This document shows positions 20,069 to 30,722 of a stretch of 64,000 nt of DNA, in pieces; within the stretch, counting starts at the first letter, position 1; the number at the start of each line of letters is the position of its first letter. Source of the DNA: Yponomeuta sedellus (Eukaryota > Arthropoda > Insecta > Lepidoptera > Yponomeutidae); the NCBI GenBank assembly GCA_934045075.1, contig OW203740.1:17249878-17313877 (forward strand). The letters run 5' to 3'. The position numbers and the translations under genes are program-made. The notes beneath the pieces are model-generated. The model was not told where the DNA came from. It did no database searches and saw only the letters and a program-made list of their open reading frames with translations.

Positions 20069-20267
20069 AGGTTAACATAACATAACATTTACATACTAGC
20101 ACATACATTGCCTCTGGCCCCACTGTGTCGTGGGAACCAGAAACAACGACATCACAAACATGTAAACATCCAAGACCTGGGTTTTTTTTTTTGTTCCCAG
20201 CCGGGATTCGAACCCGAGACCTCTTGCATAGTAGGCAGACACGCTACCGCTACGCCACAGAGGTCGT
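20069..20267 (-). mobile_element. tRNA-Gly-like SINE, family S3
   Basis: In minus orientation the head reads 'GACCTCTGTGGCGTAGCGGT' and 'GGTTCGAATCCCGGCTGGGA', followed by the 'TTGGATGTTTACATGTTTGT' body and a 3' 'AATGTTATGTTATG' tail. The other good copy is at 49305-49507, and a 3' part is at 29096-29225. The head most resembles tRNA-Gly. Confidence 0.8.
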
Positions 20268-20327
20268 CGAGGTTATTACTTATATTTACTAAAAAGTTCA
20301 ATTGAATAAACTGTAAGTTCAATTGAA

Positions 20328-20503
20328 AATACTATTTTTATTTTTAATGCACTAACCCGTGCTAAGGAACAAATTTAAAAACCTACGCCGGGATTCGAAC
20401 CCGCAACCTCTGGCTACTCGGATATATGGCACGGATAGCCAGAGGTTGCGGGTTCGAATCCCGGCATGGGTGAAATTTTTAGCCTCTAAATAGGTTATTA
20501 AAT
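20328..20503 (+). mobile_element. P-SINE, short palindromic copy
   Basis: A 176-bp insert with an exact 13-bp duplication AAGTTCAATTGAA (20315-20327, 20504-20516). It starts AATACTATTTTTATTTTTAA and carries the antisense 3' module with antisense B-box. It then switches to the sense strand at the tRNA anticodon region and ends '...CCTCTAAATAGGTTATTAAAT'. The two halves are near-complementary around the switch. Confidence 0.88.
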
Positions 20504-20661
20504 AAGTTCAATTGAAGTTTTTGAGACTGAAAGGTTTTTCTTACCGAGAATTTGATAAAGAAATAATTGCAACCAAAACCCAACAACTCACAATGTATAA
20601 GCCTAAAGGGCGTGTGTTCACACAGTTAAATGTAAAAATAGTTTTGGCATCTTATAGTTAT

Positions 20662-21065
20662 ATAATAATAATATTGGCCTTTTGCATCTACTTAATGAGA
20701 TGATTTTTACAGCGTCCAGTGGCATCTTCACTCACACTAGATGGGTGAAGGGACCACTCCGACGCTGTAGTGCCTGGGACATGGTTTTATAGATGGTGTA
20801 GGCTTGCCCAGCACCTATACCACCCTGACAGCTTAGTCGGCCTAGCCCACAGGAAAGACTAGTCAATACGTGCGGAGCCAATCGAGCAGCGGGTTTCCTC
20901 ACGATGTTTTCCTTCACCGTTAGCGTGTGGTATTGCGACTACAAATTCACAAATGTACGTAACTTTGAAATTAAACAAAGTCATTGGTACATGCCCGCAC
21001 TCGGGATCGAACCTGGGGCTCTCGCTTGCGAGTCCATGGTTCTACCCACTGAGCTACCACAGCAC
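20662..21065 (-). mobile_element. tRNA-derived SINE, family S2, full length
   Basis: About 404 bp on the minus strand: head with 'GGTAGCTCAGTGGGTAGAAC' and 'CCCCAGGTTCGATCCCGA', a body with 'GAAGGAAAACATCGTGAGGA', a 3' region 'CTACAGCGTCGGAGTGGTCC', and a tail 'GATGCAAAAGGCCAATATT' followed by (ATT)n. It matches 48533-48936 end to end, and a 3' part is at 58606-58790. Confidence 0.85.
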
Positions 21066-21185
21066 ATTAGTTATATAATTACTTATGTAAACCTTTGTGT
21101 ACTTACTAATGATAAAATAGATGTAATTCAGATTTGCTCAGGAACATGAACTTAGGTTTCCTAGATTTAAATGAAGTTTGCTATA

Positions 21186-21510
21186 AATTTAAAAACCTAT
21201 TTAGAGGCTAAAAATTTCACCCATGCCGGGATTCGAACCCGCAACCTCTGGCTATCCGTGCCAGCGCTCTACCAATTGAGCCAATGGGCGACTCACGGCA
21301 TCAGTGAATTTTCGAACCTCTTTACACTATTCTCTGTATTACGTACAGGCAGCGACATCTGACTTAAGCAAATTGCATCACTTACAGCCCCGACTACCTA
21401 CTTTGCAGTTAGGTTTTAACAAAATGAAATTTGTGAAATTTTTAGCCTGTAAATAGGTTTTTAAATTTGTTCCTTAGCACGGGTTAGTGCATTAAAAATA
21501 AAAATAGTAT
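21186..21510 (-). mobile_element. P-SINE, long copy with all modules
   Basis: A 325-bp insert with an exact 12-bp duplication AAGTTTGCTATA (21174-21185, 21511-21522). In sense (minus) order it has the 5' arm starting ATACTATTTTTATTTTTAA, then a ~36-bp stretch that is the inverted complement of the 3' end, the 'CTAACTGCAAAGTAGGTAG' block, 'TGCCTGTACGTAATACAGAG', a 72-nt tRNA-like domain and the 3' end '...AAATAGGTTTTTAAATT'. This is the reference copy for the family. Confidence 0.9.
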
Positions 21511-22088
21511 AAGTTTGCTATAAGTTGAAATGTATTTATTTAAAAGGTTTAAGTGTGTGTGAACACGTGTACAATGAAAAAACTTAATCAATTTGTTTCA
21601 TGTTTATTTAACATATCGCTTATGTGTCTCAACACTCCTTAATTACGTTACTAAATGTATACTACCTTAACAAAGTATAAATACTTTTACCTTTATATAA
21701 GTACTTGCGACAGATGAAACATTGTTCTTTGATGTTATGTTAAAAGTTTTAAACGGCACTAGTTTTTCGCCTGAAAACGAAATCTAAGATAAGATACCTC
21801 TTCCTAGATTTAAGTAACGCTGGGTTGTAGTGATTAATTATTTATGTTAATAAAGCAGTTTAAAAATCAAAATCAAATCAATCACTCCTTGAGGCCGCAG
21901 CATGTTGGCAACCCAACAAAGCATAGACCTTTAAATTTTTTGTTGCTGTGGCAACATTATGATTTTTCCTCTTCTCTGTGTTATCGTTGCGCTACAATGA
22001 CGTACTAAATTATAATAAAATTATTTAACATGTGAAGACTAGTGTTTTCGTGCTCCAAACCCTCCACAAGTCAGTCCAGACCTCTACA
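21511..22088. other. no recognisable feature
   Basis: AT-rich. A 'CCCAACAAAGCA' block near 21910 recurs at 19780, hinting at another minor repeat, but it is too short to define. Confidence 0.4.
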
Positions 22089-22262
22089 GTAAGTGTGTAA
22101 GTTGGTTACTACTTCACGTCTCAACGGCTAAAGCTATTTTAATAAAATTTGGTATGGAGATAGCTGTCACCCTAACACATGAGCTACGTTTTACATCGGG
22201 AAAAAATCTTATTCCCACGGGAAAATTTATAAATTGCGGGTAACACCGCGGGGCACAGCTAG
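22089..22262 (+). mobile_element. Helitron 3' part
   Basis: Contains 'CTACTTCACGTCTCAACGG', 'AAATTTGGTATGGAGATAGC' and a GC-rich hairpin before the terminal CTAG followed by T, as for lepidopteran Helitrons. The 5' end is missing. Confidence 0.75.
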
Positions 22263-22736
22263 TATTTGAATAAATGTCTTTCAGTTTCAGTTTCAAATTT
22301 AGTTTGCTGAATGCAGCGGTCACATTGTAAATGGAGTTGAATCAGTGCCATTGTTCGGGCTTTTTTGCGTCTATATCGGGGCCAGCGGACAAACTACGCT
22401 GCCTCCCTTGAGAATGCAGCTAAATTGTAACTGAAATACAATGAGAATTGATGGCCTGTTTTATGTTTCGCTGCATTGTTTGAAAATAAACGCCACTGAA
22501 GCGTAAAATATTACTTTTAAATGATGCTATAGTGTTGTGCAGTCGTAATAATAGTATTATTTTATGTTTTTGACCTTTTTATCTTTTAGTTTACTCGAAT
22601 ATGCATTGATTCTATTTTATTATATATATTTTGGAAACAAATAGACCTCTTTACCCTTTACGTAATATTTTACTGTAAATCACGCAAACCCATCCGGCCC
22701 CCTGCTGGTATTAACCAATGTTTGAAATTAAAAAAT

Positions 22737-22906
22737 ATACTTTTTAATGCACTGACCATGCTAAGGACAATTTTAAAAACCTATTTAGAGTCTTAAAATT
22801 TCACCCATGCCGGAACTCGAAACCGCGAGCTCTGGCACAGTTAGCCAGAGGTCGCGGGTTTGAGTCCCATGGGTGTGGGTGGAATTTTTAGCCTCTAAAT
22901 AGGTTT
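22737..22906 (+). mobile_element. P-SINE, diverged palindromic copy
   Basis: A 170-bp head-to-head copy like 20328-20503: antisense 3' module with antisense tRNA half, then sense half, joined at the anticodon region. It is flanked by a 9-bp repeat TTAAAAAAT (22728-22736, 22907-22915), which is low in complexity and so weaker proof of the boundaries. Confidence 0.7.
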
Positions 22907-23560
22907 TTAAAAAATGTTGCATTGTAGTATTACAAAAATGAAGAATATGAGGTTAAATTTATTTTTCAATTAAAATTATATGAACAACAAATGAATATAA
23001 ATCAATACTAAATTAGGGATTAAATTAATCAGTAAACCAAAGTCTAATTAATATAAACTAATAAAAATAAATACCTGTAGTTTAATATTTACAAATAAAA
23101 CATTTGCTCCAGGTCGGTGTCCCTCGGCAGGGATTCCAGAATGCTGGCAACATTCCCCTTTTAGATGGCCAGACTTATATGAGAAAAGCTAATTTAAACG
23201 TCTATTCGACATTTTATATTCAGCGCTTCAGGCTTAAACAAAAACCTCTAACTTGTCCCTCCAAAAGGACAAATGAAACGGTTTTAGACGAAAAACATTC
23301 AGGACTGCTGATGTTCACTTATTTTGAAAGAGGTAAAATTAGCATTCCACCAGTTTGTGAGGACGCTTTAAAATGGTAACTGAGTTTTAAGCGCCTTAAA
23401 ACTGAACGATAATTGGAAAGCAGAAGCAAACTGGAGAAATCAACTGAGAAAAGCTTAGGGCTAAGTTACACATGGGGGAAATTCCTAGCCCTTTTATCAA
23501 AGCCTTCAATAACAATTACCTTTACATCTCTGAACTTAGATAGCTTTTGCCTATCTTCCA
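22907..23560. other. unassigned, one open frame 23104-23379
   Basis: The 91-aa frame is preceded by a possible acceptor 'TTTGCTCCAG' but shows no domain I recognise. It could be a repeat-derived frame. No other signal. Confidence 0.25.
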
Positions 23561-23573
23561 CACACACACACAC

Positions 23574-23630
<57 letters not shown>

Positions 23631-23632
23631 CG
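23561..23632. repeat. CA / CGCA microsatellite
   Basis: A (CA)n run passing into (CGCA)n. The Thr-His/Ala-Arg frame through it is an artefact. Confidence 0.95.
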
Positions 23633-23785
23633 TTCTGAGCGTTCAGAAGACTTCATTTTCTAGATGGTATTGGAGAAAAAATGGACTTCACGCGTCGTAA
23701 CTATTTATTTCGCACACAAAATGGCAATTGAATAATATAGCATTTGCTTTAGCACACAAAAATGTGTAAAATAACATACATTTAC

Positions 23786-24000
23786 TGCTTCATTGGTCAA
23801 GAGGTACCACGCTTGACTATCAAAAGAGAAGTCGTGGGTTCGACTCTAACTGGCAGCTGCTGTAATTTGTAAAAAATCGTATTGGTGTTTTTCCATGTTT
23901 GTGACGTCCTTGTCTGGTTATCATAGCGCATACCAGTTTGGGCAAGGAATTTTAATTTCGGGTGTTGAGGTCCTGTTGAGCCACTGTCCTTACTCAAGTC
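23786..24000 (+). mobile_element. possible tRNA-derived SINE, single copy here
   Basis: A tRNA-like head with 'TTGGTCAAGAGGTACC' and 'GTCGTGGGTTCGACTC' is followed by ~150 bp of unrelated body. No second copy is in this window to confirm the boundaries. Confidence 0.45.
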
Positions 24001-24351
24001 TGTGTTCGTAATAGATAAAGTCAGTTACACCGTTGATAGGACTTAAGCTGAGAAAGTACAGCGTAAGCAAACGCTAAATTACTTAAGAATTGTTTACGAA
24101 ATCGCCGAAGACTCTCGAGTTTTACTTTATTTGGCGAAATAAGTTATTGACGCTCTCAAATAGGCTATTTGGCTTTAGCTAGTGAAATAGACATCGTTTA
24201 TATATTTGCCTTGGCTGTAGTCATATATTAGACGGGTCTAATTGCAATTATTTGATATAATTATAACTATGAGCATTGCAACTCTTTAAGGAATACTATT
24301 GTCTCAGCTGACCATTGAAATTCAATCGCATATATACCATAAATTTGAATT

Positions 24352-24555
24352 ATACAGGGTGTCCCAAAAAATAGTGTTAAGCGGAAGTCCAGAGTCCGAA
24401 ATTCCAAATCTAAATCAAATTCCCGACTTTTCACCGCTACAGAATAAAGACGCGCCGGGCGCTATGTTACGTCAATACTACGTGTTGTACAAATGATTTT
24501 TCGTTGGAATTTCTGGGCGCTAACTAGCGCCACCAATGGAGAAAAATCATAACTT
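24352..24555. other. unassigned segment with GCTAACTAGCGCC motif
   Basis: It begins 'ATACAGGGTGTCCCAAAA', which resembles insect DNA-transposon ends, and ends at the palindromic GGCGCTAACTAGCGCC motif followed by 'ACCAATGGAGAAAAATCATA'. The same end motif recurs near 33266, 46995 and, inverted, 49059. Confidence 0.35.
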
Positions 24556-24568
24556 GATCTTAGGTTAG

Positions 24569-24812
24569 GTTAGAAGCGCTCGTGGCCTAGGCGAACCGAG
24601 TGATTGGAAATGAATCACTTGGTTAAGCAACAACAGGCGCGGTCAGCGCGGGATGGATGAGCGTCCCGTAACTACCGCTAGGGGCATTTTTCCGAGCGCT
24701 TCCGTGCTTCGCAAGGCACGCTAAGCCGTTGGTGCCGGCTGTCATATAATGGCAGTCCATAAGGCCTCTGAATGGCTTGATAACTCCGTTAATGGCTCTG
24801 AATGGCTTGATA
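24569..24812 (+). mobile_element. 5S-SINE type A, 3'-interrupted
   Basis: The 5S-like head is well kept (GTTAAGCAACAACAGGCGCG, GGATGGATGAGCGTCCCG). A short duplication of 'GGCTCTGAATGGCTTGATAA' type appears near the end, where P-SINE sequence takes over at about 24813. Confidence 0.8.
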
Positions 24813-24985
24813 ACTAATTTTAAAAACCTATTTAGAAGCTAAAAATGCCACCTATGCCGGGATTTGAACCCGCGACCTCTGGATATCCGTGCCAGCGCTC
24901 TTTCCAACTGAGCTACTGAGTGACTCACCGGTATCAGTGAAATTTCGAACCTCTTTACAATATTCTCTGTATCACGTAATAATTA
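24813..24985 (-). mobile_element. P-SINE fragment
   Basis: Antisense 3' module, antisense tRNA-like domain ('GGGATTTGAACCCGCGACC') and part of the upstream block, in minus orientation. Boundaries are approximate. Confidence 0.7.
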
Positions 24986-25387
24986 CTACGCTGATTGTAC
25001 TTTGACAAAGTTTTAAGCAGTTTTAACATTACCCAACCTGAGATTGAGTACACTTACGGCACGAAACTTTTAATGAAGCCAGCAATAATTAGGGAACATA
25101 CCCTCTCTACATAGGTACCTGCTTGGCGTATTTTAACTCCGTTGTTATATTAAAAGTAAGACTAGGATTTTTTACATTTAATTTTCGCCAGTGCCTAGAC
25201 GAGGCTTTGAGTTTAATTGCAGTGCAGATTGCTCCGCGATGCTTTGAATTAAAATAGGAAAAAATGAGAAATTGTGTTTCTCTTTTATAGGTGGCTTTTG
25301 TATACTTACGCAAGTTATAGTATACGGTGTAACTTTTGGAAAGCTAATAATGTGAATAAAATTAATTGAAATATAAAAATAATTTTG

Positions 25388-25636
25388 ACGGCCTCGGTGG
25401 CGGAGAGGTTAGGCACGCTGACTGTAAAACCGAAGGTATCGGGTTTGATCCCCGGCCGGGTTAATCTAGGAAACGAACTTTACTAGTTTGTCTCGGGTCA
25501 TCGATGTTATCTTTGTATTTATTGCATTAAATCTATCGTCGAGTTAGCACCTATAACACAAGTCATTCAGTTGTACTTAGTATAGAGCTAACGAGATCTT
25601 TGTAATATGTCCATTAATATTTATTTCTATTATATA
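25388..25636 (+). mobile_element. tRNA-derived SINE, family S4
   Basis: Head 'CGGTGGCGGAGAGGTTAGGC' with 'GGGTTTGATCCCCGGCC', body 'AATCTATCGTCGAGTTAGCA', and a TATTTATT-type tail. The second copy is at 42356-42646, with a longer (TTTA)n tail. Confidence 0.8.
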
Positions 25637-25641
25637 CAAGT

Positions 25642-25775
25642 CCTATGGCGGGATGACGATCTGCAAAGAACTGCAGACAGATGCGGGATACGGCAAGCTG
25701 AAGACAGGGCGCTATGGCGCTCATTAGGGGAGGGCTATGTCCAGCAGTGGACTAATATAGCCTGAAGAAGAAGAA
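25642..25775 (+). mobile_element. LINE 3' end (GAAGAA-tail family)
   Basis: It encodes the C-terminal motif DDLQRTADRCG...QAEDRALWRSL and ends with 'TATAGCCTGAAGAAGAAGAA'. It is 5'-truncated. Confidence 0.75.
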
Positions 25776-26059
25776 GTACTTCGGCTGTGCTACTGTAATC
25801 CAAATATAGGTACCCTAAGTCCTTAATACTTCTCGGTACCTAACACGGTAACAAATAAATCACTTTGAGTGCACCTACTTGTCTTTACAGTCGGTGCAAC
25901 TTCACTTTTGGAGCTAATTTAGGATTCATTAGTAACATGAAGACACGTGACCGATTCATCAACATGACCATTCGTAAAACTGTAACAAAAATATTATGCG
26001 GATGATGTTTTAGACACGAGAAAGGATGGTAGTTAAGTCTGGAGGTAGTTCAGTCCGTG

Positions 26060-26232
26060 ACCTTGATCAAGCTTGGACTGTCAATATCCGTCAGTCCGTT
26101 GGATCAGTCCACTCTTCAATCCTACAATCCTCCACCACCGAGGACTTGGCCTCCTTGGTGGAGTATGGACTAACCTTCCTACGATGCAACGAGACCCGTG
26201 CCGCAACAGTGGGGACATACAATTGTTGATAT
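26060..26232 (+). mobile_element. 5S-SINE type A, 5'-truncated and decayed
   Basis: The body and tail match 16291-16633 ('ACAATCCTCCACCACCGAGG', 'GTGGGGACATACAATTGTTG'). The 5S-like head is lost. Confidence 0.65.
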
Positions 26233-26559
26233 CGAAGTAATCGTGATAAGTTATTATCTCCAATATGTATTTACATATATTTATTATTTTTCATAGTTTA
26301 TATTATATAGCTCTCCCCCCACCCTTGCCATCTATGTTAATGTATCTCCCTATGCTTATGTAAGTTTACTGTTGTGTTTCACCTTTTTTTCTTGCGCTAC
26401 CCTTTGCCAGTCACTTCAACACCAACGGTTTACTAGAAGAGAATGCTTCTTGCATTAAGCACGACCCTACATTTACTCAAGTAATTGGTGCAAGAAAGAA
26501 TTAAAATAATAATACTAACGTCAAAACCAATAGACAATTCGTTTTAGCCGAACTCGATT

Positions 26560-27010
26560 AAGGGTTAATCGCGACCATTAGCCGAAATCCAAACAAAGCG
26601 CATTCCGATTACAGTAAGCCACCGTGAGAACCCTGCAGCGAGGGTATAAGCATTGCGTGACGTCACCTCCCATACGCTAAGCTATGTCGAGCCCTTGTCA
26701 GCGAATATTAAACCCCGCACAACCTTCCCTTATCCTTCAGCTAAGCCATTCTGGCCTCTATTCCCAAGGAGCAAAGAGTGTCAGAGAGGGTAACACTAGC
26801 GGTGAAGGTATTAGTTTGAGGTTTAACAGTTGTACTGCCAGGTACAAGGGTGACGCGACGAAATGCTCTAGTTTGGAGGCGGGTTATTTTGCCGCCGAGG
26901 CAATTTCGCGTGTAATTTTCTTGGCGTTTGTTATGATATTGTCGACCCTGATGTTGGAATGGTGAGTTTTGGAGGATGACGTCGCAAAGAGACGTCGGTG
27001 TAATTATCTA
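26560..27010. other. moderately GC-rich non-repeat segment
   Basis: No part recurs in the window. It has a TATA-like word TATAAG (26645-26650), a CRE palindrome TGACGTCA (26658-26665) and an open frame from the ATG at 26684 to 26965 (93 aa). I recognise no domain. It may be host promoter/exon sequence or an unrecognised element. Confidence 0.25.
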
Positions 27011-27459
27011 GTTCAGTTGTCAAAGGTGCTGACTGTCACTTCTAGGAGGACACTTAAGTAGGCATTTTTAGTTGAATCTTGTTTGAAGTTTCTAGGTTGT
27101 ACGCTACGTTCGCGTCACACCTTGGAATGGGGTGGGAGACGGAATTAGCCCATTAAAATTTGTATTATTAATGTATTTAATTTAGCATTAAAAAGTTAAA
27201 ATTACTTTGCTGAATTCCGCCAAAAATCCCACAAGCACCATGCGGCTAGCTAATGCACCGTCCTCTCTCCCACTTTTTCAAGCAGAAGCAAGACACGAAC
27301 ACACCACCACCAACACCAATACTTGTGTGAGAAAACACGCGACGCGTTTCGCCTCTAACACGAGGCATCCTCAGGCTCCCAAATGCATTTAATTTAATTA
27401 GTACTTCTACGCTCAAATTGCATGTTGTGTTCCCATATATTAGAATGTACATCACTATA

Positions 27460-27588
27460 CTATTTTTATTTTTAATGCACTAACCCTTGCTAAGGACACG
27501 TACGTAATACAGACAATAGTGTAAAGAGGTTCAAAATTTCACTGATGCCGGTGAGTCGCCCATTAACTCAGTTGGATAGAGCGCTGGC
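27460..27588 (+). mobile_element. P-SINE, 3'-truncated copy
   Basis: It starts with the family 5' end (TATACTATTTTTATTTTTAA), jumps directly to 'CGTACGTAATACAGACAATA' and continues to the tRNA-like acceptor and D arms, breaking off at the anticodon stem. This supports the 5' arm as the true family start. Confidence 0.75.
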
Positions 27589-27769
27589 GCTGTAGTGCGC
27601 TGTAGTGCCAAACAGTGAGAAGATATTTCTCTTTTAAAATTAAGCAATTTACGTTAATATGTACAATCATTAGAAAGACACATAAAGAAAATAATTAAGC
27701 ACATATACAAAGATAAATAGTACATATTACATACATACATAAGACTGACGAAACAAATATATATTGCGA

Positions 27770-27990
27770 ATGTGAGTGGAAGGGCCGGTAAGGGACGTCC
27801 CAGGCGGACATACATCGACCAAATAGGGGATGTATTAGCAAAGGGGAAGATAAAAAGTACCCGGAACCGGCGTGCGTGCATGCAACGACTCATGGACGTT
27901 GATGAAGCGAAGGTGATCTGTCAGGATCGTGGCAAGTGGCAGTCCCTGGTCTCTGCCTACCCCTCTGGGATACAGGCGTTTTTGTTGTGT
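27770..27990 (+). pseudogene. LINE ORF2 C-terminal fragment
   Basis: A 90-aa frame whose first ~70 residues (GRAGKGRPRRTYIDQIGDVL, then TRNRRACMQRLMDVDEAKV and VSAYPSGIQA) are the C-terminus of an insect LINE endonuclease/reverse-transcriptase protein. No catalytic residues are included. It is the best preserved of the five copies in the window. Confidence 0.8.
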
Positions 27991-28399
27991 TTTTTATGTT
28001 TTTTGTTACCGTTTGGTTTTGTTTTTGAAGTATTGTACCTTTAAATAAATTGTTTCTCTCTCTCTCTCTCTACGTATGTATGTACATGAATAAGATAACA
28101 TAAGAAATTATTTTATTGCACAATAAGCGCCGATATAATCTGTTGATTTCAATAAGGCGCTCTTCTTCCCCAGCTATCTTTAAAAACAAGGTTTATGATT
28201 TGTATCTATCACTATATATTTTTTTTGTTATCGTTTTTCTTAATTTAGGTATGTCTCTCTTTTTATCCTCTTATGGAACTTTATTGTAAATAATGTAAGT
28301 TTGTGTATGTTTATAATAAATTTCTTTGTGTAATTATATGTTATGGTTTATGTAAGTATATTATTTTTAAGTAAAAGGATGTATATCAATATTCATATT

Positions 28400-28556
28400 T
28401 GCACCAACTACCCGTCTCACTTTTCCTTCAGCATATCTCCATCGTGAGTTGTCTGGAAGAAATTGCTCTAAGCAATAAGGCCGCCAATTGTACTGTATCT
28501 TTGTAATTATTTTTTGTTTGTTTTTCTTGATGTATCATAAAGAATATTCTTATCTT
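28400..28556 (+). mobile_element. LINE 3' tail (AATATTCTTATC family), reference copy
   Basis: Blocks 'ACTACCCGTCTCACTTTTCC', 'TAAGGCCGCCAATTGTACTG' and the terminal 'AAGAATATTCTTATCTTATC'. Homologous tails occur at 3573-3705, 14697-14808, 19374-19520, 39765-39812, 45800-45980 and 61916-62005, among others. Confidence 0.75.
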
Positions 28557-28563
28557 ATCTTAA

Positions 28564-29090
28564 GCGGCGGTGGACCAGTGGGTAGAACAAAGAACTCCGA
28601 AGCGGGAGACCTTGGATCAATTTCCAGTACAGGCATCTAACAATGGCCTTGTTTTCTAAGCTATGTATATTTGTGAAGTTTCAGTAGCAATACCGTTGGA
28701 TTAAACGTGTCCTTGAGTGGAGACCGCGACTCGGCAAACGTAATGTAGGACGCCCTCCGACCAGGTGGGATGACGATCTGCGAAAAACTGCCGGCAGATG
28801 CTGGATGCGGCAAGCTGAAGACAGGGCGCCATGGCGCTCATGAGGAGAGGGCTATGTCCAACAGTGGACTAACGCATAGCCTGAAAAAGAAGAAGTAGCA
28901 ATGCCACTCACTTACGGTGAAGGAAAAACATCGTGAACAAACCTGTCTGAGGTGTTCACATACCTCAGCGCTTGAAATTGCCAATCCGCGGTGGACACGC
29001 GTGGTAATTAAGCTCATAGTCTCTCTCTGAGAGAAGGCCTGTGCACTGCAGTGGGACGTTTATAGGTTATACATAAAGAAACATATAAGC
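28564..29090 (+). mobile_element. S1 SINE split by a LINE insertion
   Basis: S1 head at 28564-28696 and S1 body at 28894-29090 are one SINE interrupted by a GAAGAA-tailed LINE end. The word GTAGCAAT stands on both sides of the insert, consistent with a short target duplication. Confidence 0.75.
28697..28893 (+). mobile_element. LINE 3' end nested in S1 SINE
   Basis: It encodes CVLEWRPRLGKRNVGRPPTR and RWDDDLRKTAGRCWMRQAED, then the tail 'AGCCTGAAAAAGAAGAAG'. The insertion is younger than the SINE it splits. Confidence 0.75.
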
Positions 29091-29095
29091 AAAGC

Positions 29096-29225
29096 AAAGA
29101 AACCCCATGTCTTGGATGTTTACATGTTTGTGATGTCGCTGTTTCTGGTTCGCACGACACAGGGTATCCTGGTGCGGGGCCGGAAGCAATGTATGTGCCT
29201 GTATGTAAATGTTATGTTATTTTAT
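29096..29225 (+). mobile_element. S3 SINE, 3' part
   Basis: It matches the body and tail of the S3 SINE (49305-49507) from 'AACCCCATGTCTTGGATG' to 'AATGTTATGTTATT'. The tRNA-like head is absent. Confidence 0.75.
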
Positions 29226-29581
29226 ATCTTAACAAAGTCGAGCTTAATACGTTGTCGAGCTTAATGAGTATTTTTTTGCCTCTACCCTTGGGTTATGTGG
29301 TAGTGGAAGGGGTAGTGCCAGGAAGCAAGAGTTTGTAAAGTGGGAATCCTGCGTAGTTTACTTTTGTAGGCATAGTTACAAATATGAGAGCTGAATGAAT
29401 GAGTGAATGAATGAAAAAAAATTAAATAAAATCATTAAGTAATGAAAAATATATTTGTGAAAAAACGAGCTTAATACTAGTTAATATTTTCTTCCAGCTA
29501 ACCCACGATAATGCGGGCAATGGAAGAGCTGAAAGACCCGAATAGCTTATCATGGCTGAAAATCTGTTATCAGAATTAACA

Positions 29582-29684
29582 TCGTTACCAACCCTTGTAT
29601 GTCCTCACTGCTGGGTCACGGGTCTCTTCCTGTATCGCAGGAAGGTTAGGCCATACTCCACTAGGGGGGAGGGGGTTAGGTATA
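29582..29684 (-). mobile_element. 5S-SINE type A, short 5'-truncated insertion
   Basis: The minus-strand tail and part of the body are flanked by an exact 11-bp duplication CAGAATTAACA (29571-29581, 29685-29695), so it is a separate retroposition event. Confidence 0.8.
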
Positions 29685-29756
29685 CAGAATTAACATAATA
29701 TATGGAAATCAAATATTTATATAATACTAGGAGTTTATGAAACTACGACATGACTT

Positions 29757-30110
29757 TCAAGAGGGTTCGATTGATAATAGGGGCACAGGTCTCGTCCCGC
29801 ATCACAAGAAGGTCAGGCCGTACTCCCCCATGGGGGCCACATCCGGGTTGGTTGATGATTGTAAGACCGTGGCGGGCCTGTCAGAATTTATCAAGCCGCC
29901 CGTAAAGCCTCTGACATGTCTTAACGACTGCCATTACATGACATCCGGCACCAACGGCTTCGCGTGCCTTGCGAAGAGCGGAAGCGCTCGATAAAATGCC
30001 ACTAGCGAGTCACGGGACGCCCACCCATCCTGCACCTGACCGCGCTTGCTTGGCTTAACTCAAGTGATTGAATCCAATCACTCGGTTTCACTAGGCCGCG
30101 AGCGCTTCAT
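29757..30110 (-). mobile_element. 5S-SINE type A, near full length
   Basis: Minus-strand copy including the 5S-like head at 30000-30110 (inverted 'GTTAAGCCAAGCAAGCGCGG' and 'GGATGGGTGGGCGTCCC'). It matches the family throughout. Confidence 0.8.
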
Positions 30111-30187
30111 CTAAATATTTAAATTGATTTGATTTGGTTTGATACGCAATGTATACCGAATCGCCATAATAACCCACGAAATGTCGT

Positions 30188-30425
30188 CAGGCTATAATAG
30201 TCCACTGCTGGACATAGGCATCCTCTAAAGACCGCCACGTGCTATCATAGGGGGTAATGCTCATAATGCCCACGCTGGGCATGCAGGTTTCGGACCGCAG
30301 TTCGGTGGAATTGTACTGCAGGGGGAGCTGCTGCCAACCCCCCGGTTTATGTCCCTTAATTGCCTTTTACGACACCCGCGGGAAGAATTGGGTTGGTGCT
30401 ATTCTCTAGGCCGACATCGCAAAGC
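30188..30425 (-). mobile_element. LINE 3' region (CCCGCGGGTGTCGTAAAAGG type)
   Basis: In minus orientation it contains a 'CTTCCCGCGGGTGTCGTAAA' block, 'CAGCAGCTCCCCCTGCAG' and ends 'GGACTATTATAGCCTGACGA'. The same end is at 32385-32466. The upstream block is also the target of the Harbinger element at 49614. It carries no intact frame. Confidence 0.65.
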
Positions 30426-30563
30426 AGGCCAACACCACGAATTGTAGTTTAATGAAACTCGTCTCGTGTATTAATCAATAGTGCACTCGAACTCAGTCGA
30501 TAGAGTGCAGAACACTTGGCTCGGCTCAAATAAAAGACTTCGCGCTTTTCTCTCAATTAAACC

Positions 30564-30577
30564 GTTGCCATGGCGAC
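30564..30577 (+). promoter_or_regulatory. RFX X-box-like site
   Basis: GTTGCCATGGCGAC fits the insect RFX X-box consensus RYYRYYN1-3RRNRAC exactly. It lies about 40 bp upstream of a TATA-like word in non-repeat sequence. Binding is unproven. Confidence 0.4.
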
Positions 30578-30618
30578 CGGTAATCTCCTGCAGAACGACT
30601 AACTACCCGCCGCTTAAC

Positions 30619-30680
30619 TATATAAGTGCAATGGGGATCGTTGAAACGTTTACGGAACGCAGCAGATTCTGAAAGTAAGT
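30619..30680 (+). promoter_or_regulatory. candidate TATA box and first-exon splice donor
   Basis: TATATAAG at 30619-30626 is followed about 50 bp later by GAAAGTAAGT, a good splice donor (GT at 30675). With the X-box upstream this has the layout of a short promoter plus non-coding first exon. No coding sequence is visible, and the next 200 bp downstream are P-SINE fragments. Confidence 0.3.
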
Positions 30681-30722
30681 TCTTAGCTAAGTGTTTGTAT
30701 GTACGTGTTGGGTGATTTACTA

